Shown here: piece after piece, positions 40,283-48,859 of the stretch
How the letters are laid out: each line of letters begins with the position of its first letter
How positions within the stretch are numbered: position 1 is the first letter of the stretch
Source: Blastococcus sp. VKM Ac-2987
GTDB taxonomy: Bacteria > Actinomycetota > Actinomycetes > Mycobacteriales > Geodermatophilaceae
Direction of reading: 5' to 3'
Assembly: GCF_026967805.1 (NCBI RefSeq)
Contig: NZ_JAPVBG010000001.1
Location: 248,001-312,000, forward strand
Length of the DNA stretch: 64,000 bases
Position numbers and translations under genes: made by a program
The notes under the pieces: model-generated
What the model was told of the DNA's origin: nothing
Seen by the model: only the letters and a program-made list of their open reading frames with translations
Database searches by the model: none

Positions 40283-41425
40283 ATGAGAGCCGTCGTCTAC
40301 CGCGGACCGAAGAACGTCTCCGTCGAAGAGGTTCCCGATCCGTCGATCCAGTCGCCGACCGACGCGATCATCCGGATCACCACCACCAACATCTGCGGGT
40401 CCGACCTGCACATGTACGAGGGCCGCACCTCCGTGGAGGAGGGCAAGGTCCTCGGCCACGAGAACATGGGCGTCGTCGAGGCGGTCGGCGACGGTGTCGA
40501 CCGGATCAAGGTCGGCGACCGGGTGTCGGTCCCGTTCAACATCGCCTGCGGCACCTGCCGCAACTGCACGGCCGGGTGGACGTCGTTCTGCCTGCGCGCC
40601 AACCCGACCGAGGGCATGGACGGCGCGGCCTACGGCTACGCCAACATGGGGCCCTACGACGGCGGGCAGGCCGAGTACCTCCGGGTGCCGTGGGCCGACG
40701 TCAACCTGCTGCACCTGCCCGAGGGCACCGAGCACGAGAACGACTTCACCATGCTGTCGGACATCTTCCCGACCGGCTGGCACGGGGTGGAGCTCTCCGG
40801 CTTCCAGGTCGGCGACCGGGTCGCGGTCTTCGGCGGCGGACCCGTCGGCCTGATGGCCGCGCACAGCGCCATGATCCGCGGCGCGTCGCAGGTCTTCGTG
40901 GTCGACAAGGAGCCCGACCGGCTCGCGTTGGCGGGGAAGTTCGGCGCCACCCCGGTCGACTTCAGCGCCGCCGACCCGGTCCAGCAGCTGCTGGACGCCA
41001 CCGGCGGCCGCGGCGTGGACCGCGGCGTCGAGGCCGTCGGCTACCAGGCGCACGACCCCTCCGGCGAGGAGCACCCGGAGCTGGTGCTGGACAACCTGGC
41101 GCAGGTCGTCCGCTCGACCGGCGGGATCGGGGTCGTCGGTGTCTACATGCCGGAGGACCCGGGCGCGGCCAGCGACCTGGCCAAGGAGGGCCGGATCCCA
41201 TGGCAGTTCGGGACCTTCTTCACCAAGGGGCAGTCGATGGGCAGCGGGCAGGCACCGGTGAAGCGGTACAACCGGCAGCTGCGCGACCTCATCGTCAGCG
41301 GCCGGGCGAACCCCGGGCTGATCACCTCGCACGAGCTCGGTCTGGACCAGGCCGTCGAGGGCTACCAGCACTTCGATGACCGCGACAGCGGCTGGACCAA
41401 GGTGCTGCTCAAGCCCGGCGCCTGA
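40283..41425 (+). CDS. Zinc-dependent alcohol/formaldehyde dehydrogenase (MDR family)
   Basis: This encodes 380 residues from ATG 40283 (AGGAG at about 40273). The catalytic zinc site is CGSDLHMYEG ... GHENMG, and the structural zinc cysteines lie in ACGTCRNCTAGWTSFC. The NAD-binding fold has FGGGPVGLMAAHSAM, followed by an acidic residue in VVDKEPDR (NAD preference). GTFFTKGQSMGSGQAPVKRYN and the overall length match glutathione-independent formaldehyde dehydrogenase-like (FdhA) enzymes of the medium-chain family. The gap of 209 bases upstream holds the promoter, which I cannot locate. It converges on the royal-jelly-like gene across a strong terminator. Confidence 0.9.
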   Translation: MRAVVYRGPKNVSVEEVPDPSIQSPTDAIIRITTTNICGSDLHMYEGRTSVEEGKVLGHENMGVVEAVGDGVDRIKVGDRVSVPFNIACGTCRNCTAGWTSFCLRANPTEGMDGAAYGYANMGPYDGGQAEYLRVPWADVNLLHLPEGTEHENDFTMLSDIFPTGWHGVELSGFQVGDRVAVFGGGPVGLMAAHSAMIRGASQVFVVDKEPDRLALAGKFGATPVDFSAADPVQQLLDATGGRGVDRGVEAVGYQAHDPSGEEHPELVLDNLAQVVRSTGGIGVVGVYMPEDPGAASDLAKEGRIPWQFGTFFTKGQSMGSGQAPVKRYNRQLRDLIVSGRANPGLITSHELGLDQAVEGYQHFDDRDSGWTKVLLKPGA

Positions 41426-41460
41426 CCAGGATCCCGGCCTTCCAGGGCACGGGACCACGC

Positions 41461-41500
41461 GACGCAGCCCCCGCCGGGATCTCCCGGCGGGGGCTGCGTC
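41461..41500. terminator. Strong bidirectional terminator
   Basis: A perfect 19-bp stem (gacgcagcccccgccggga / tcccggcgggggctgcgtc) with a 2-base loop lies between two converging genes. Confidence 0.85.
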
Positions 41501-41513
41501 GTGCGTGCGTCGT

Positions 41514-42623
41514 TCAGCGCAGCCGGACCGGCCCGGCGTCGATCGGGGTGCGGAACAGCACGTAGGGCTTGCGGCGCTGGTCCTCCCCGCCGCGGTACTT
41601 GTCCTGCCGGTACAGCTGGTTGGCCGTGACGTAGAGGTGCCCGTCCGCGGCGACCGACATGGTGTCGGGCCACAGCAGCCGCGGATCGGCCACCACGGTC
41701 TCCCACGTCCCGTCGGGCAGCCGCCGGTGGATGGCGTCGTGCTCTCCGTCGGTCACGTACAACCGGCCCTGGTCGTCGGTCTCCATGCCGTCGCCGACGG
41801 AGCCCTTGTCGCCCTCGTCCGTGACCGTGGCGGCGACCGCGTCGTCGTCGGCCGACCGGTCGGTGAGCGCGTCGACCGACACGCTCCACCACCGGCGGGA
41901 GGCCAGGCAGCAGTAGTACAGCCGGCTCCCGTCGGCGGCGATGGCGATGCCGTCCGCTCCCATCAGGATCGGGGAGGTGCCGCCGTCCTCCGCCCGTTCG
42001 ACGAAGTCCTGCCCCTCCACGACCATTCGCAGCTCCGGCGCGGGCACGGCCTTGGTCGACGGGTGCTCGTGCAGCCGGCGCCAGCTCTCCCCCGACGCCA
42101 GGTCCACCACGATGATGCCGTTGGGCCCTTGGTCGGAGGAGTCGGTGATGTACGCCGTCCCCGCCTCGCCGCGCCGCAGGTCGAACCGGACGTCGTTCAG
42201 GTAGGTCGTCTGCAGGGCGACGTCGGCCGGGAACAGGATGGTCTGCACCACCTCGTCGGTGCTCAGGTCGACGCAGACCAGCTTGGGCCCGCCGTGCTCG
42301 GTGGGCCGGAACATCGGGCTACCGGTGTCCAGCAGCCACAGCCGGTCCGCAGGGTCGACGACGACGCTCTGCACCGACACCAGCCGCTCGGGGTCGGCGT
42401 CGGAGCGGTTGTCGTTGCGCTCCTGGCTCGGGAACGCCACGACCTCGCCGTCGCGCAGCTCGCCGACGGTGAAGCCGACGTCGTCACCCCACTTGGGGTA
42501 GCAGACGAACACCCGGCCGGCGTGCGAGACGCTCACGCCGGTCGGCATCGCCCCGTGGAAGAGGTGGACGACCTCCAGCCGGCCCAGGGTCTCGTGGACC
42601 GCAGGCTCCTCCGCCGCCGTCAC
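41514..42623 (-). CDS. Major royal jelly/yellow-family beta-propeller protein
   Basis: This encodes 369 residues from a GTG that overlaps the upstream stop (GTGA). The six-bladed propeller of PF03022 is suggested by GRVFVCYPKWGDD, SVQSVVVDPADRLWLLDTG, TYLNDVRFDLRRGEAGTAYITDSS, GIIVVDLASGESWRRL, GADGIAIAADGSRLYYC and LYVTANQLYRQ at the end. There is no signal peptide, in contrast to many family members. Some bacterial relatives act as gluconolactonase-like or unknown enzymes. It is co-translated with the hemerythrin-esterase fusion. Confidence 0.82.
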   Translation of the reverse strand: MTAAEEPAVHETLGRLEVVHLFHGAMPTGVSVSHAGRVFVCYPKWGDDVGFTVGELRDGEVVAFPSQERNDNRSDADPERLVSVQSVVVDPADRLWLLDTGSPMFRPTEHGGPKLVCVDLSTDEVVQTILFPADVALQTTYLNDVRFDLRRGEAGTAYITDSSDQGPNGIIVVDLASGESWRRLHEHPSTKAVPAPELRMVVEGQDFVERAEDGGTSPILMGADGIAIAADGSRLYYCCLASRRWWSVSVDALTDRSADDDAVAATVTDEGDKGSVGDGMETDDQGRLYVTDGEHDAIHRRLPDGTWETVVADPRLLWPDTMSVAADGHLYVTANQLYRQDKYRGGEDQRRKPYVLFRTPIDAGPVRLR

Positions 42624-44179
42624 GCCGTCGTCCCGAAGGCGCGCCGGAAGTGCTGCGCCGCCTCCTGCTGGGCCTGCTCGGCCTTGTCCAGGACGGCGGC
42701 GGCCCCGAAGAACTCGTGCATGACGCCCTCGTAGTACCGGTGCGTCGTGGGCACGCCGGCCGCCTCGAGGTCGGTCGCGAACTGCTGGCCCTGGCTGCGC
42801 AGCACGTCCCGCTCGTCGGTGATGACCAGCGTCGGCGGCATCGACGCCCGCTGCTCCGGCGTCCAGTCCAGCAGCGCGATGCGCGGGTCCGTCGCCGCGT
42901 CCGGCTTGCCCTGGAAGGCGTGCATCGCCATCCAGGACAGCAGCGCCCGGTTCAGCGGGCGGGCGTCGGCGGCGTCCTCCATCGACTCGCCGAACTGCTC
43001 GCCGGTCGTCAGCGGGTAGACGCAGACCTGCGCCAGCGGGAGCGGCTGGTCGTTGACTGCCAGCGTCAGCGCGGTCGCCGGGGCCATGTTCCCGCCGACC
43101 GACTCGCCGCCGATCGCCATCCGGGACGGGTCGCCGCCGAGCTGGGCGGCGTTCTCCCGCACCCACGTCCAGGCGGTCAGGACGTCGTCGTGGGCCGCCG
43201 GGAAGACCGCCTCGGGCGCCCGTCGGTAGTCGGGGCTGACGATGATCGCGCCGGTCTTGTTGCACAGGCCCCGGCAGGAGTCGTCGTAGTGGTCGTCGGT
43301 GTCGAACAGGACCCACCCGCCGCCGTGGATCCACATGATGATCGGCAGCGCACCGGGCCAGGTGCCGGCGGGCTTGTAGACGCGCAGCCGCTGCTGGCCG
43401 CCCGCACCGTCGGGGATCATCAGGTCCTCGACCGAGCCGACCGGCTCGGGACCCTCGATGCCCCGCTCGGCCATGACCTTCTGGACCGCCTGCTTGGGGC
43501 CCGGCTGTTTGCGCGCCTGGTCCGGGGTGAGGATCTCGAAGGGCAGCGGACCCAGCGAGGAGTGCGCGTCGATGATCGCCTGCGCCTGGGGGTCGAGCAG
43601 CCCGGAGGGGTCGGTGGCCTGCTCCTTCTGCTTGCCCGACAGGATGTCGCGCACGTGGTCCAGCGGCTTGGCCAGCATCCCGGCGATCCGCTCGGCCAGG
43701 CCCTCGTCGGGCGCGTGCGGGTGCGGGCGGGTCGGCGCCTGGCGCTTGGCCGCCAGGAACTTCTCCCCCAGCTCCGCCATGCGCGCAGGCCCGGCCTTCG
43801 CCCGGAACTCCGGCAGCTCCTCGTCCTCCTCGTCGTGCACGTGGTGGCGGACGACCTGGATGAGCGTGGTCAGGGCCTGCTCGAACTCCGGCTCGCCGGG
43901 CTCGGTGCGGCCCAGGACGACGAGCAGCTCCTTGATCTCCTGGTGCTCCTGCTCGGCGTCGTCGTGCTCGTCCTCCATCCCGAGCTCCGTCCACAGCGGG
44001 TAGAGCACGGTCTCCTCGGCGAAGGCGTGCAGCGCCAGCTGCACCGAGATCTGGTCCACGAGCACCCGCCGGTTGCCGCGACCGGCCTCCAGGTGCTGGA
44101 ACTGCCGCTCGACGGCGGCGTGGTCGTCGGCGATCAGGTGGTCGATGTCGCCCGGCTGGGTCGCGTACGAGAGTGCCAT
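42620..44179 (-). CDS. Hemerythrin-HSL-type esterase fusion protein
   Basis: This encodes 519 residues from ATG 44179 (RBS GGAGGT). Residues about 8-150 are a hemerythrin HHE domain: IDHLIADDHAAVERQF, LALHAFAEETVLYP, EHDDAEQEHQEIKELL and VVRHHVHDEEDEELP supply the His/Glu ligands of a diiron site. A linker of about 80 residues leads to an alpha/beta hydrolase of the hormone-sensitive-lipase family: oxyanion motif WIHGGGWVLF near 285, nucleophile in GGESVGGNM near 360, Asp in ITDERDVL near 455 and His in GVMHEFF near 488. Joining an O2/NO-sensing or binding domain to an esterase is unusual; oxygen-dependent control of hydrolysis is one reading. Confidence 0.88.
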   Translation of the reverse strand: MALSYATQPGDIDHLIADDHAAVERQFQHLEAGRGNRRVLVDQISVQLALHAFAEETVLYPLWTELGMEDEHDDAEQEHQEIKELLVVLGRTEPGEPEFEQALTTLIQVVRHHVHDEEDEELPEFRAKAGPARMAELGEKFLAAKRQAPTRPHPHAPDEGLAERIAGMLAKPLDHVRDILSGKQKEQATDPSGLLDPQAQAIIDAHSSLGPLPFEILTPDQARKQPGPKQAVQKVMAERGIEGPEPVGSVEDLMIPDGAGGQQRLRVYKPAGTWPGALPIIMWIHGGGWVLFDTDDHYDDSCRGLCNKTGAIIVSPDYRRAPEAVFPAAHDDVLTAWTWVRENAAQLGGDPSRMAIGGESVGGNMAPATALTLAVNDQPLPLAQVCVYPLTTGEQFGESMEDAADARPLNRALLSWMAMHAFQGKPDAATDPRIALLDWTPEQRASMPPTLVITDERDVLRSQGQQFATDLEAAGVPTTHRYYEGVMHEFFGAAAVLDKAEQAQQEAAQHFRRAFGTTA

Positions 44180-44277
44180 GGGTACCTCCGGGATCGGTTG
44201 TGCGCGATCGGTTCCCTGGTCGCCTACCCGGCTCCCCGGATCCGACACGGATCGCCGCTCCCGGTCGCAGCGCATGG

Positions 44278-44817
44278 TCAGGTGCGGAAGGAACCGGCGT
44301 CCTCCGGCGACGACCCGGTGAGCAGGCCGACGACCGCCTCGACGAAGCCGTAGGCGACCAGCGCCGCGGTGATGAGCACGGCGGGCGGCAGGACCACCGG
44401 CGCCGCCAGCAGGGAGATGCCGAGGACGGCGGGCGCGCTGCGCCACCAGCCCGCTCCGCGCACCGGATCGGCGAAGGCGCCCCACCGCACGCCGGTCCAC
44501 ATCAACCACCGCCGCACCACGGGGACGCCGCTCTCCCGCAGCACCCGCCGGAAGAGGCCGTCGGCCTCCCACGCCGTCACCAGCCCGCTGACGATCCCGG
44601 CGGTGACGAGCCAGTCGTGCAGGATCGCCGCGGCGGTGTAGCGGCCGAACCGCGGCACCAGCCACACCACCGCCCGGGGCACCGTGGCGAAGTCGGTCAC
44701 GAACCCGGCGGGCACCACGAAGCGGTCGCGGTCGCCGGCGTAGACCAGCGGCTCGACCACCGTCCACCGCTGCTCGTCCAGCCGCCGCACCACGACGCCC
44801 CCGACCTCGAACGGCAC
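44278..44817 (-). CDS. DUF1353 family protein
   Basis: This encodes 179 residues from GTG 44817, chosen because GGAGGAG lies just upstream. The DUF1353 (PF07087) pattern is visible in RFVVPAGFVTDFATVPRAVVWLVPRFGRYTAAAILHDWL, followed by ADGLFRRVLRESGVPVVRRWLMWTGVRWG. Family members occur in phages and bacteria with an HDWL motif that might bind metal; no function is proven. Unlike short phage versions this one has two extra hydrophobic helices at the C-terminus, so it is likely membrane-attached. It lies upstream of the hemerythrin-esterase gene on the same strand, about 100 bases away. Confidence 0.8.
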   Translation of the reverse strand: MPFEVGGVVVRRLDEQRWTVVEPLVYAGDRDRFVVPAGFVTDFATVPRAVVWLVPRFGRYTAAAILHDWLVTAGIVSGLVTAWEADGLFRRVLRESGVPVVRRWLMWTGVRWGAFADPVRGAGWWRSAPAVLGISLLAAPVVLPPAVLITAALVAYGFVEAVVGLLTGSSPEDAGSFRT

Positions 44818-44993
44818 CGCCTCTCCTCCCCGTCCCCGTCCCCGGCCCGTTCCGCTCAGCGCAGGGCCGGTGCGCTCCCGCGGCGCGACGGCCGGGTCAC
44901 GCGCGGATCGTGCCAAGCTCGCCACCCCTGCCGCCGGGCGACGTCACATCCGGCGGTGCATCGTTTCCGCGGCCGCTGGGCATGGTGACGATC

Positions 44994-46007
44994 ATGCGCC
45001 TGCCCGAACCCCGCGGTCCGCTCAGCGACGCCCTCGCCGCCGACCTCGCCGCCGGCGCCGGTCTCGCGGCCACGACGATCGCCCGCGCCGAGCGGCTGCC
45101 CACCGATCCGGGCGGTGCCCTGACCGACGACGACCTCCAGCTCTCCCTCGCCGTCTGCTACGAGCTGCACTACCGGGGGTTCGACGGGGTGTCGGAGGAC
45201 TGGGAGTGGGATCCCGCGCTGCTGCAGCTGCGCGCCGGCCTGGAGCGGCGGCACCTGGCCGCGCTGCGGGAGCTGATCGGGCAGGTGCCGGTGAGCACCG
45301 AGCCGATCGACCAGCAGCTGACGGCGCTGATCGCCGCCGACGACGGCCCCTCGCTTTCGTCCTTCATGGCCAAGAACGGCACCCTCGAGCAGTGGCGGGA
45401 GTACCTGACCCTCCGGTCGGTGTACCACCTGAAGGAGGCCGATCCGCACACCTTCGCCATCCCCCGGCTGTCCGGGCGGACGAAGGCGGCCATGGTCGAG
45501 ATCCAGGCCGACGAGTACGGCGGTGGCTCGGCCGAGCGCATGCACAGCGAGCTGTTCGCTGGTCTGATGCGCGATCTGGACCTCGACGCCGGCTACGGGG
45601 CGCTGTGGGACGAGGCCCCGGCCGTGGCCTTCGCCTCGGTCAACACCATGTCCCTGTTCGGGCTGCACCGGCGCTGGCGCGGTGCGGCGCTGGGGCACCT
45701 GGCCACCGTGGAGATGACCTCCTCCGAACCCAGCCGGCGGTACTCCGCGGGGCTGCGCCGGCTGGGCTTCGACGGGCGGACGACGGTCTTCTACGACGAG
45801 CACGTCGAGGCCGACGCCGTCCACGAGCAGATCGCCTCGGTCGACATGTGCGGGTCGCTGGTGGCCGGTGAGCCCGGGCTCACCGGCGACGTCCTGTTCG
45901 GCGCCGCGGCCTCGCTGGCCATGGACGGGCTGGCCGCCACCCACCTGCTCGGCGCCTGGAAGGCCGGCCGGTCGGCCCTCCACCGGCAGGACGCACTCGC
46001 GGCCTGA
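44994..46007 (+). CDS. Iron-containing redox enzyme (heme-oxygenase-like fold)
   Basis: This encodes 337 residues from ATG 44994 (MRLPEPRGPL); ATG 44982 is an alternative. The protein is all-helical and matches the 'iron-containing redox enzyme' group (PF14518, heme-oxygenase-like diiron oxidases). Candidate ligands are in LAVCYELHYRGFDG (Glu, His), EIQADEYGGGSAERMHSELF (Glu, Asp, Glu, His), and YDEHVEADAVHEQIA (Asp, His, Glu, His). Such enzymes perform oxidative cleavages of varied substrates. It diverges from DUF1353 and converges on the symporter gene. Confidence 0.82.
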   Translation: MRLPEPRGPLSDALAADLAAGAGLAATTIARAERLPTDPGGALTDDDLQLSLAVCYELHYRGFDGVSEDWEWDPALLQLRAGLERRHLAALRELIGQVPVSTEPIDQQLTALIAADDGPSLSSFMAKNGTLEQWREYLTLRSVYHLKEADPHTFAIPRLSGRTKAAMVEIQADEYGGGSAERMHSELFAGLMRDLDLDAGYGALWDEAPAVAFASVNTMSLFGLHRRWRGAALGHLATVEMTSSEPSRRYSAGLRRLGFDGRTTVFYDEHVEADAVHEQIASVDMCGSLVAGEPGLTGDVLFGAAASLAMDGLAATHLLGAWKAGRSALHRQDALAA

Positions 46008-46022
46008 CCGGGCCGGCCGGCG

Positions 46023-46916
46023 TCAGCCGGCGCGGACCGGCTCGCCCTCGTCCCGCGCCGCGGCGCCGGTCCGGGTGATGACCCAGCCGAACAGGGCCGC
46101 CACGGGGAACATGAGCACCCCGTAGACGGCGGCCGGCACGGCGAGCTCGACGCTGCCCAGCACGCTGACCGCGACCGCGATCGCGAGGGTGCTGTTGTGG
46201 ATGCCGATCTCGAAGGAACTGGCGATCGCCTGGGTGCGCCCGATGCCCAGCAGCCGCGGGACCGCGAAGCCGACCGCCAGGCTGCACAGGCAGAAGACGA
46301 GCGCCGGCAGGCCGACGTCGCGCAGGTAGTTCCCGACGTCGTCCCGCTCGGCCAGCATCGTCCCGACGATCACCAGCGCGAGCACCACCGCGGACAGGAT
46401 CCGCACCGGCTTGTCCATCCGGTCGGCGAACGCCGGTGCCGACCGGCGCACCAGCATCCCGAGGGCGACCGGGATCAGCACGATCGCGAAGACCTGCACC
46501 GTCTTGCCGAACTGCAGGCCCAGCGTGCCGGCCTCCGGGGGGTCGAACCAGCCGACCGCCAGGTTCGTCACCAGGGGCAGCGTGACGACCGCGATCACCG
46601 AGTTGATGGCGGTCAGGCTGATGTTCAGCGCGACGTCGCCCCGGAACAGGTGGCTGAACAGGTTCGCGGTGGTCCCGCCCGGCGAGGCCGCGAGCAGCAG
46701 CATGCCCACCGCCAGCAGCGGCGGGAGGTCGAAGGCGAGGACCAGGCCGAAGCACAGCACCGGGAGCAGGAGGAGCTGCAGCGCGAGGGCGATGACGACG
46801 GCCTTCGGCTGCCGCCCGACCCGGGCGAAGTCCGCCGGCGTGAGCGACAGGCCGAGCCCGAACATGACCACTGCAAGGGCGAGCGGCAGCGCGACGGTGC
46901 TGAGCGCAGAATCCAC
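46023..46916 (-). CDS. Bile acid:sodium symporter family transporter
   Basis: This encodes 297 residues from GTG 46916, chosen over ATG 46976 because GGAGGA lies 4-5 bases upstream. About nine membrane helices show the BASS/SBF family (PF01758) signs: LALAVVMFGLGLSLTPADF at the start, MLLLAASPGGTTANLFSHLFRGDVALNISLT (the sodium-binding region), and SSFEIGIHNSTLAIAVA in the crossing helix. The substrate could be a bile-acid-like steroid, pantoate or a keto acid; the sequence does not decide. Confidence 0.92.
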   Translation of the reverse strand: MDSALSTVALPLALAVVMFGLGLSLTPADFARVGRQPKAVVIALALQLLLLPVLCFGLVLAFDLPPLLAVGMLLLAASPGGTTANLFSHLFRGDVALNISLTAINSVIAVVTLPLVTNLAVGWFDPPEAGTLGLQFGKTVQVFAIVLIPVALGMLVRRSAPAFADRMDKPVRILSAVVLALVIVGTMLAERDDVGNYLRDVGLPALVFCLCSLAVGFAVPRLLGIGRTQAIASSFEIGIHNSTLAIAVAVSVLGSVELAVPAAVYGVLMFPVAALFGWVITRTGAAARDEGEPVRAG

Positions 46917-47086
46917 GGTTCCTCCGATCGGGCGCCGGCCGGACCGAGGGTCCGCCGGCGGTGTGTTGCTGCGCATGATGCGCGATCCAGGTCACGGTCC
47001 GACAGCCCGGCGGGCGGGACACACCCGTCCGTGCGGGCGGCCGGAGCCGGATGCGGACCGCTGCCGTTCCGGCTCGACATCCGGTG

Positions 47087-47209
47087 GTGACCGCGGGCAT
47101 CAGCGCGACCAGCGCGGTCATCGGCGAGCTCGACGCCGTGCAGGCCCGTATCGCGGAGATCCTCGAGGAGCAGGTCCGCATGGCGCGGGCGTTCGAGGCC
47201 GCCCGCTGA
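47087..47209 (+). CDS. Possible small protein (40 aa)
   Basis: A short frame begins at GTG 47087 (GTG 47084 is also in frame) and encodes a mostly helical peptide ending RIAEILEEQVRMARAFEAAR. All codons but one end in G or C, the pattern of real genes in this genome, while bases upstream of the GTG lose that pattern. There is no clear RBS or leaderless box. It may be a real microprotein with a coiled-coil tail or a remnant of a longer gene. Otherwise the 330-base gap between the symporter and the CDGSH gene is empty. Confidence 0.35.
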   Translation: MTAGISATSAVIGELDAVQARIAEILEEQVRMARAFEAAR

Positions 47210-47247
47210 CCGGTTCTCCGCTCCCGTCGGGTGGGGCGCCGCGGCGG

Positions 47248-47574
47248 CTAGTCGTCCCGGCGCTCCTCGCGCCGGAGCTGCGCCGCGGGGCGCGGCCGGC
47301 TGGGCGCACTGGGGGCGGAGAAGCCCGACCGCTTGTGCGAGCCGTCGCAGAACGGCTTGATCCCCGACTTGCCGCACCGGCACAGCGCGATGGTCCCCCG
47401 GCCCGGGTCGATCTCGGCGCCGTCCTGGTCCACCAGCCGGAAGCTGCCCCGGACGAGCAGCGGGCCGTCCCGGTAGGGGGTGATGGTGGCGCCGTCGGCC
47501 TGCCCGGCGGTGACTTCCGCCCCGGACTCGACGTCCTCCGGCAGCTCCGGCCCGACCGGCGGTGATCCCGACAC
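47248..47574 (-). CDS. CDGSH iron-sulfur domain protein
   Basis: This encodes 108 residues from GTG 47574. The C-terminal half contains LCRCGKSGIKPFCDGSHKRSGF, the three-Cys-one-His ligand set of the mitoNEET-type [2Fe-2S] cluster (PF09360). The N-terminal half (GATITPYRDGPLLVRGSFRLVDQDGAEID) is the usual beta-rich partner domain of bacterial CDGSH proteins. It is cytosolic and has no membrane anchor. CATGCT lies 6 bases before the GTG, a weaker version of the leaderless -10 seen elsewhere; a G-run could also act as RBS. Confidence 0.9.
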   Translation of the reverse strand: MSGSPPVGPELPEDVESGAEVTAGQADGATITPYRDGPLLVRGSFRLVDQDGAEIDPGRGTIALCRCGKSGIKPFCDGSHKRSGFSAPSAPSRPRPAAQLRREERRDD

Positions 47575-47580
47575 GCCCCC

Positions 47581-47586
47581 AGCATG
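47581..47586 (-). promoter_or_regulatory. Candidate leaderless -10 box (CATGCT) of the CDGSH gene
   Basis: CATGCT on the minus strand, then 6 bases, then GTG 47574. The first base departs from TANNNT. Confidence 0.35.
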
Positions 47587-47622
47587 CCCTGGCCGCGCAG
47601 GACGGCGCGCCGGCACCCCGGA

Positions 47623-48747
47623 TCAGGGCTCCGTGAACTCGAGGGTCTCCACCATGCGGTCCAGGAGCCCGACGTTGCGCCGGTAGTCGAACTGCCGCAG
47701 GTCGATGGTGTTGACCACCAGGGTGCGCGGTCCGTCCTCCCCCTCCCCGAGGTCGACGACGTAGCCGGTCGACCGGACCCCTTCGGGCCAGAGGCCCTGG
47801 CCCGAGGAGACCCGTTCGATCCGCACCGCGCGCCGGCCGTCGACCGTGGTCTCGGTCCGGCTCACCTCCTCGGGGCCGCCCGGGCCCACGACGAGGTCGT
47901 ACGGGATGGAGTCCACCGACGCGGTGATCGAACCCACCCGGGCGTCGGTACCGGGCGGCACCGCGAACGGCTCCGGGGCGAACCGCGTGCAGGCGGGCAC
48001 GGTCAGCCCCGAGTTGACCGACCACGACCCCGGGTAGGAGACCTCGAAGCCGGCCGGGCTCTGGCAGCGCTGCGAGAGCGCGAGGGGAGCCGCCGGCTCC
48101 TCCGCGAGGATGTCGACCACGAGCCGCTGCGGCGAGCTCAGCGTGCCGACCGCGAACGGCCGCTCGCGGTCCACCCCGGCGAAGAACGTGTAGCGGCCCT
48201 CGAAGAGCGTGTCCTCGACCAGCGTGTCCAGGACGTTCGCATCCGCGAGGGTCAGCTGGGACGCCCCCGCCCAGGGCTCGATGCCGTCGGGTGCGTCGCC
48301 GGGGAGTGCGATGTTGGTCAGCGTGATGCCCAGGGCCGCCGTCCCGGGCACCTCGACGGGAGCTCCCGACCCCTGGGCCTGCGGCTCGTCTGTGTAGCCG
48401 ACCTGCCAGCCGGCCTCGCCCTCGCCGGCGACCTGGAAGACGATCCGGTCGAAGCCCTCGTGGCTGACGAGCTCCACCTCGACGAGCGCCACCGGCGGGC
48501 CGTCCCCCGGGCCGGTGGAGCCGGCGGTGTCGCCGTCCTCCACCGGCTGGAGGGCATCCCCGCCGTCGTCGCCGCCGTCGTCCTCGTCGTCGACCGGGGC
48601 CTCGCCGTCCGGCTCCGCGCCGTCCTCCGTCGGCGCCGTCGCCGTCGCGGTCACCGTCGGCCCGGCGTCGGCCGGTGGCTCGTCGTCGCTGGTGCAGGCG
48701 GTCAGGACCAGCACCGAGGCGACGCCGGCGGCAGGGAGGAGGCGCAT
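47623..48747 (-). CDS. Lipoprotein with AMIN-like domain
   Basis: This encodes 374 residues. The lipobox is LTAC at residues 15-18, so the mature protein is lipid-anchored on the outer face of the membrane. An acidic Asp/Glu/Gly/Pro linker (about 20-80) leads to a beta-rich domain starting ALVEVELVSHEGFDRIVFQVAGEGEAGWQVGYTD, as in the actinobacterial AMIN-like lipoproteins (FDRVVFxF pattern). A second part (CQSPAGFEVSYPGSW ... RRNVGLLDRMVETLEF) resembles PsbP/LpqN-type lipoprotein domains. The role is unknown, probably envelope-related. Confidence 0.8.
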   Translation of the reverse strand: MRLLPAAGVASVLVLTACTSDDEPPADAGPTVTATATAPTEDGAEPDGEAPVDDEDDGGDDGGDALQPVEDGDTAGSTGPGDGPPVALVEVELVSHEGFDRIVFQVAGEGEAGWQVGYTDEPQAQGSGAPVEVPGTAALGITLTNIALPGDAPDGIEPWAGASQLTLADANVLDTLVEDTLFEGRYTFFAGVDRERPFAVGTLSSPQRLVVDILAEEPAAPLALSQRCQSPAGFEVSYPGSWSVNSGLTVPACTRFAPEPFAVPPGTDARVGSITASVDSIPYDLVVGPGGPEEVSRTETTVDGRRAVRIERVSSGQGLWPEGVRSTGYVVDLGEGEDGPRTLVVNTIDLRQFDYRRNVGLLDRMVETLEFTEP

Positions 48748-48859
48748 CGCACGTCCTGACTGGATCGGGGGCAGGGCTCCCTCTCCCCTTGCCGTCCCCG
48801 GCCGATCTCAACCCCGCGCGGCGCATTGCCACCGGATCGACATGCGCGCCGGGGTGCGC

